Shown piece after piece: positions 7,097 through 11,164 of a stretch of DNA of 11,164 bases. The position numbers and the translations under genes were made by a program. Where the stretch lies: assembly GCA_946615455.1 (NCBI GenBank), contig CAMOHN010000018.1:1-11164 (forward strand). The letters are read 5' to 3'. The number at the start of each line of letters is the position of its first letter. The first letter of the stretch is position 1. The stretch is from an uncultured Bacteroidales bacterium. GTDB taxonomy: Bacteria; Bacteroidota; Bacteroidia; Bacteroidales; Paludibacteraceae. Below the pieces are notes generated by a model. It saw only the letters and a program-made list of their open reading frames with translations, was not told the origin of the DNA and ran no database searches.

Positions 7097-8344
7097 ATGC
7101 GTTTCTATTTTTTGTTGGTTCGTATTGCCGCCTTGTTCGGTCATAAAAAAGCCCGTCTGCTGGTTCGCGGTCAGGCTGACACGCTCAAGCAATTACGCCA
7201 AGAAAACTCCACAGAAGTCAACACTCTTGATGAGTTGCACGGCTGTGTATGGTTTCATGCCGCCTCTGTAGGCGAGTTTGAGCAAGCCCGTCCCATCATC
7301 GAACGACTCAAAAAAGACCAACCCGATAAGAAAGTGGTACTCACTTTCTTTTCTCCGTCCGGCTATGAGATGCGCAAGAATTATGAGCATGCCGACCGTG
7401 TGTTCTATCTGCCATTTGCCACCGGAAAGAACGCCCGTCGTTTCATAGAGACATTACAGCCTTCGATGGCTGTGTTCGTTAAGTATGAGTTTTGGAAACC
7501 CTATCTGAAAGAGTTGCACAGACGCGCCATACCTACCTACCTTATCAGTGCCATCTTCCGTCCGACCCAACTCTTTTTCCGTCCGTGGGGCCGCCCCTAT
7601 CTGAATTGGTTAAAATACTTTACCCGTCTTTATGTACAGGATCAACCTTCAGCCGACCTGCTTGCCTCCCATGGCATAACGGCAGTCACCGTGGTTGGCG
7701 ACACGCGCTTTGACCGTGTGCGCATGATTTCCAAGCTGACTCGTAAGATTCCACAGATGGAGGTTTTCACTGCGCAACGCTCACTGACAGAGACCGTTCC
7801 ACCCTCCGTTTTAGTAGCAGGCAGCACCTGGCCGCCCGACGAAAAACTGATCGCCCGCTATATGTCCGAGCGGGACGATGTGCGCTTGGTTCTGGTGCCG
7901 CATGAGATCAACGAAAAGCACATGCAGTACATCTTCCAACTCTTCCAAGGACGCTATGTGCTTTGGAGCGAAGCCAACCGCCATAACCTAACCCAAACCC
8001 GTGTGCTGGTAGTGGATCAGATGGGGCTACTCTCCAAACTCTATAAGTACGCCCAAGTTGCTTATATAGGAGGCGGTTTTGGCGTGGGTATACACAATAC
8101 CATTGAGGCAGCCGTCTATGGCATACCCGTTGCCTTCGGTCCCAACTATCACAAGTTCCGCGAAGCCAAGGGTTTGGTCGATGCCGGTGCCGCAGCAACG
8201 GTCAAAAACTATAAGCAATTCCGCGACACCATGGACAACATGCTGGCTTGCCACGAACAGATGGGACAAGCCGCCACAACATACATCAAGTCCGAATTGG
8301 GAGCAACGGACAAGATATACAAGCAACTGTTCCCCAAACAATAA
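7097..8344 (+). CDS. waaA: 3-deoxy-D-manno-octulosonic acid (Kdo) transferase, 415 aa
   Basis: This GT-B glycosyltransferase (family GT30, also called KdtA) moves Kdo from CMP-Kdo to the lipid A precursor at the inner face of the cytoplasmic membrane. The N-terminal hydrophobic stretch (FYFLLVRIAALFG) fits membrane attachment. Hallmarks in order: VWFHAASVGEFEQ with Glu60 at the catalytic-base position, FFSPSGYEMRKNY near 92-104, FVKYEFWKPY, VVGDTRFDRV, VAGSTWPPDE opening the C-terminal domain, and the CMP-Kdo site YIGGGFGVGIHNTIEAAVYG from about 323, with GIPVAFGPNYHKF just after. The frame is open back to 6935, but that would include the promoter; the start at 7097 gives the normal family length. 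Whether it adds one Kdo or more cannot be told from sequence. hisS follows after 24 bp. Confidence 0.96.
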   Translation: MRFYFLLVRIAALFGHKKARLLVRGQADTLKQLRQENSTEVNTLDELHGCVWFHAASVGEFEQARPIIERLKKDQPDKKVVLTFFSPSGYEMRKNYEHADRVFYLPFATGKNARRFIETLQPSMAVFVKYEFWKPYLKELHRRAIPTYLISAIFRPTQLFFRPWGRPYLNWLKYFTRLYVQDQPSADLLASHGITAVTVVGDTRFDRVRMISKLTRKIPQMEVFTAQRSLTETVPPSVLVAGSTWPPDEKLIARYMSERDDVRLVLVPHEINEKHMQYIFQLFQGRYVLWSEANRHNLTQTRVLVVDQMGLLSKLYKYAQVAYIGGGFGVGIHNTIEAAVYGIPVAFGPNYHKFREAKGLVDAGAAATVKNYKQFRDTMDNMLACHEQMGQAATTYIKSELGATDKIYKQLFPKQ

Positions 8345-8368
8345 CATTCAGAACAAATACACTTTTTT

Positions 8369-9679
8369 ATGGCTCAAAAACCTTCTATCCCCAAGGGGAC
8401 GCGCGACTTTTCTCCCGAAGAAATGGTACGCCGCAACTATATATTCAACACCATTCGCGAGGTATTTCGCCTCTATGGTTTTCGACAGATTGAGACCCCG
8501 GCTATGGAGACCATGCAGACCCTGATGGGCAAGTATGGTGAGGAGGGCGACAAACTGCTGTTCCGCATCCAGAACAGCGGTGAAAAAGCCTCGGAAGCTC
8601 CCGAGAAGGGTCTTCGCTATGACCTCACCGTTCCTTTTGCCCGCTATGTGGTGCAACACCGTGAAGAGGTCGTCTTTCCTTTCCGTCGCTATCAGATTCA
8701 GCCCGTTTGGCGTGCCGACCGTCCACAGAAAGGACGCTACCGCGAGTTCTATCAGTGCGATGTGGACATCGTGGGCAGCGACTCGCTAATGGGCGAGTTG
8801 GAACTCATACAGATTGTTGAGCAGGTTTATCGCCGCCTTGGCATTCGCGTCTGTCTGCACCTGAACAACCGCAAAGTACTGGCAGGCATAGCCCGACTCA
8901 TCGGCGCGGAAGACCGACTTGTGGACATCACTGTCGCCATTGACAAATTGGACAAAATCGGCATTGACAAAGTCAACGAAGAATTGCAAGAACGGGGATT
9001 GTCAGCTCAAGCTGTGGATCGACTGCAACCCATTCTCCATCTGGACGGTTCCAACCAAGACAAACTGACGCGTTTGCGTACCCTCTTGGCCGACGACGAG
9101 ATTGGTCTGCAAGGCGTGAACGAACTGCAAGAGGTGTTCGACCTGATGCAAACCGCTGGTGTGACCCTGCCCGTTGAGTTGGATCTGTGCTTAGCTCGCG
9201 GTTTGAACTACTACACCGGTGCCATCTTCGAGGTCAAAGCTTTGGATGTAGCCATTGGCAGTATTACCGGTGGCGGCCGCTATGACAACCTCACCGGCAT
9301 CTTCGGCTTGAGCGGTGTTAGCGGCGTGGGAATCTCATTCGGTGCAGACCGTATTTATGATGTACTCTGCCAACTCAATGCCTATCCCGAGCAGAACGCC
9401 GAACAGACACGCCTCATCTTTGCCTGCTTTGGTGAAGCCGAGAAACGCTATGCCCTGGCGTGGGCTGCTGCCTTGCGCAACGAAGGGATTGCCGTGGAAA
9501 TCTATCCCGAAGCGGTCAAGATGAAAAAACAAATGGCTTACGCTGATGCCAATCACATCCCCTTTGTAGCCATCGTCGGCGAGAACGAGATGAACGCCGA
9601 GCAGGTGATGCTAAAGAACATGCTCACCGGTGAACAGACACCGGTCACCCTTGCCACCCTCAAACAGATGCTATCATGA
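8369..9679 (+). CDS. hisS: Histidyl-tRNA synthetase, 436 aa
   Basis: This class II aminoacyl-tRNA synthetase charges tRNA-His in the cytoplasm. The N-terminus PKGTRDFSPEE is the family opening. Motif 1 lies around residues 41-60 (ETPAMETMQTLMGKYG), motif 2 around 104-132 (FRRYQIQPVWRADRPQKGRY, with the loop Arg residues), and the histidine-specific motif LARGLNYYTG at 275-284 is followed by motif 3, SITGGGRYDNL, at 298-308. The C-terminal anticodon-binding domain occupies about 343-436 (RLIFACFGEAEKRYALAWAA to the end). The length is normal. The gene begins 24 bp after waaA with no promoter between and overlaps the DUF1599 gene by 4 bp (ATGA at 9676), so it sits inside the operon. An essential gene; no defects seen. 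Confidence 0.98.
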   Translation: MAQKPSIPKGTRDFSPEEMVRRNYIFNTIREVFRLYGFRQIETPAMETMQTLMGKYGEEGDKLLFRIQNSGEKASEAPEKGLRYDLTVPFARYVVQHREEVVFPFRRYQIQPVWRADRPQKGRYREFYQCDVDIVGSDSLMGELELIQIVEQVYRRLGIRVCLHLNNRKVLAGIARLIGAEDRLVDITVAIDKLDKIGIDKVNEELQERGLSAQAVDRLQPILHLDGSNQDKLTRLRTLLADDEIGLQGVNELQEVFDLMQTAGVTLPVELDLCLARGLNYYTGAIFEVKALDVAIGSITGGGRYDNLTGIFGLSGVSGVGISFGADRIYDVLCQLNAYPEQNAEQTRLIFACFGEAEKRYALAWAAALRNEGIAVEIYPEAVKMKKQMAYADANHIPFVAIVGENEMNAEQVMLKNMLTGEQTPVTLATLKQMLS

Positions 9680-10224
9680 AAACGACTGCCACCCAATTTG
9701 ATCAGGTCATCGACCGTTGCCGCAAGGTCTTTGTGGTCAAGATGAAAGATTATGGTCCGTCGTGGCGCATCATGCGTCCGCAAACGGTGAATGACCAGCT
9801 CTTCATCAAAGCCAAGCGTGTGCGCGAAATAGAAATGACCGGCGAGAACCTTGTCGGTGAATCGGTCGAAGGCGAGATGATGGCCATTGTCAACTATGCC
9901 GTCATCGGACTCATTCAACTGCGGCAAGGCTTTGCCGACGGGGTGGACATGACTGCCGAGCGTGCCACCGAACTCTATGATGCATACATCAAGGAAGCCA
10001 AAGAACTGATGCTGCGTAAGAACCATGACTATGGCGAAGCATGGCGTGAGATGTACCCCTCGTCGCTCACGGATATCATACTCACCAAAATCAATCGCAA
10101 CAAGTCCATTGCAGCACACAACCATCAGACCCTCGCATCCGAAGGCTGTGACGGCAACTATTTTGACATGCTCAACTATGCCGTCTTCTATCTGATTCAA
10201 ACCACATTAACTCCAGCCCAATGA
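9676..10224 (+). CDS. DUF1599 (Nmad1-type) protein with two tandem copies of the domain, 182 aa
   Basis: The protein matches what I know of DUF1599, also called nucleotide modification associated domain 1, whose biochemical role is not established. It consists of two copies of one unit, about residues 8-83 and 101-176, offset by 93 residues. Shared positions are KDYGPSWRIM (24-33) and HDYGEAWREM (117-126), Asp40/Asp133, Lys45/Lys138, Arg48/Arg141, and VNYAV (72-76) and LNYAV (166-170) after a one-residue indel. The units look mostly helical, with conserved acidic and aromatic residues that could form a binding site. There is no signal peptide, so it is cytoplasmic. It overlaps hisS and the DoxX-like gene by 4 bp on either side, implying coupled translation. 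I infer a nucleotide- or nucleic-acid-linked role only weakly, from the domain name. Confidence 0.88.
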   Translation: MKTTATQFDQVIDRCRKVFVVKMKDYGPSWRIMRPQTVNDQLFIKAKRVREIEMTGENLVGESVEGEMMAIVNYAVIGLIQLRQGFADGVDMTAERATELYDAYIKEAKELMLRKNHDYGEAWREMYPSSLTDIILTKINRNKSIAAHNHQTLASEGCDGNYFDMLNYAVFYLIQTTLTPAQ

Positions 10225-11164
10225 AGCACAAGAACAACCCCGTATGGGCGGTCGTATCCCACATAGCCCGCACCCTTTTAGGACTGACCTTCATCTTCTC
10301 CGGTGCAGTCAAGGCAATCGATCCATTAGGCACCACCTATAAGATTGAGGACTATCTGACGGCTTTTGGCGAAGGGTTCACCAATCTGCTTCCATTCGCA
10401 CAGACCGGTGCTTTCTGCCTCATCACTATTGAATTTGTATTGGGCATCTGCCTGCTGCTTCATGTACATACTAACTGGACGGCATGGCTAAGTCTGTGCT
10501 TCTTTTTAGTCATGACACCGCTCACACTCTACATCGCTCTGACCAACCCCGTGAGCGATTGTGGTTGTTTTGGTGATGCGATCCTACTGACCAACTGGCA
10601 GACCTTTTGGAAGAACATCGTTCTGCTCAGCCTCACCATTATACTGCTCTGCACCAAACGCTATACCCGCCCGCTTTGGGTTTGGCAGGCAGAAGGAGCA
10701 ATCGCTCTGCTGTCTGCGGGATTGGTCATCGGTTGGATGGTGTGGACACTCTACCACTTACCCGTCTTGGATTTCCGCCCCTACAAAGTCGGCAATCATA
10801 TCCCCTCGCTAATGGAATACCCCGAAGATGCCGAGCCCGACCAATATGACATCACGTTCACCTATGCAAAGGACGGTGTAGAACAAGACTTCACCGTGGA
10901 CAACTACCCAAGCAACGACTCATCGTGGACGTTTGTTAGACAAAACTCACGCCTGATCAAAAAAGGCTATGAACCACCTATTCATGACTTTGAGATACTC
11001 AATGCCGACTACGAAGACATCACCTATGACATCCTCGAAAGCGAAGAGCCGGTGACCCTCGCCATCCTTTACAACCTGAACAAAACCGATTTGTCGCTTT
11101 TGCCCCGCTTGGTTGAATTAAAAAACAAGTGTGAACAACAAGGCAAGCCTTTCTATCTCATCAC
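10221..11164 (+). CDS. DoxX/MauE-like membrane protein with C-terminal thioredoxin-like region (partial, 3' end outside window)
   Basis: An open frame starts at the ATG overlapping the DUF1599 stop and runs 314 codons to the window edge without a stop. The first part is a four-helix membrane domain of DoxX/MauE type: residues 10-30 (ARTLLGLTFIFSGAVKAIDP is the family-like entry), about 58-82, 86-107 and 130-145, with a further helix at about 158-178. A conserved DCGCFGD at 113-119 supplies Cys114 and Cys116, the CxC expected for disulfide chemistry with a thiol partner. From about residue 185 the chain is soluble, and 255-314 (FEILNADYEDITYDIL, then VTLAILYNLNK) resembles the start of a thioredoxin-like fold; any active-site cysteines of that domain could lie beyond the end. 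A role in envelope redox or disulfide exchange is inferred, not shown. In other Bacteroidales I recall tpiA following this pair. Confidence 0.85.
   Translation, partial: MKHKNNPVWAVVSHIARTLLGLTFIFSGAVKAIDPLGTTYKIEDYLTAFGEGFTNLLPFAQTGAFCLITIEFVLGICLLLHVHTNWTAWLSLCFFLVMTPLTLYIALTNPVSDCGCFGDAILLTNWQTFWKNIVLLSLTIILLCTKRYTRPLWVWQAEGAIALLSAGLVIGWMVWTLYHLPVLDFRPYKVGNHIPSLMEYPEDAEPDQYDITFTYAKDGVEQDFTVDNYPSNDSSWTFVRQNSRLIKKGYEPPIHDFEILNADYEDITYDILESEEPVTLAILYNLNKTDLSLLPRLVELKNKCEQQGKPFYLI

Overview
The window looks like a chromosomal housekeeping segment from a member of the Bacteroidota, most likely order Bacteroidales. Four things point there: the EF-P, HisRS and WaaA sequences have the Bacteroidales style; a DUF1599 gene is followed directly by a DoxX-thioredoxin-like gene; all three recognisable promoters have the TTTG-19/20 bp-TAnnTTTG form of the Bacteroidota primary sigma factor; and Shine-Dalgarno sequences are essentially absent, with A-rich leaders instead. 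I cannot place it below order level. There are no tRNA or rRNA genes, CRISPR arrays, insertion sequences, integrases or phage genes, and no gap longer than about 175 bp.

Region 1 (1-4709, + strand) is the downstream part of an operon: the last residues of a membrane protein with a basic tail, then a 975-residue exported TPR protein, then a 565-residue outer-membrane beta-barrel-like protein. Both junctions are 4-bp ATGA overlaps, so the three are probably translated together and may serve one envelope complex. Its function is not known to me.

Region 2 (4693-6921, - strand) holds a small lipoprotein gene with its own promoter, then an elongation factor P gene with its own promoter, whose stop codon overlaps the start of galactokinase by one base. 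galK ends 17 bp inside the 3' end of the barrel gene, so two convergent operons overlap tail to tail with no visible terminator. A perfect inverted repeat lies between the lipoprotein stop codon and the efp -7 box.

Region 3 (7097-11164, + strand) is a second operon, divergent from the lipoprotein gene across a 175-bp intergenic region that carries one promoter in each direction. Its order is waaA (Kdo transferase, lipid A core synthesis), hisS (histidyl-tRNA synthetase), a DUF1599 protein made of two tandem copies of one domain, and a DoxX/MauE-like membrane protein with a C-terminal thioredoxin-like part that runs off the window. The last three genes are joined by ATGA overlaps.

I do not see a clear new defence, mobile or biosynthetic system. 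The least understood parts are the TPR-barrel pair, the duplicated DUF1599 protein coupled to a putative redox membrane protein, the small lipoprotein, and the inverted repeat at the efp promoter.
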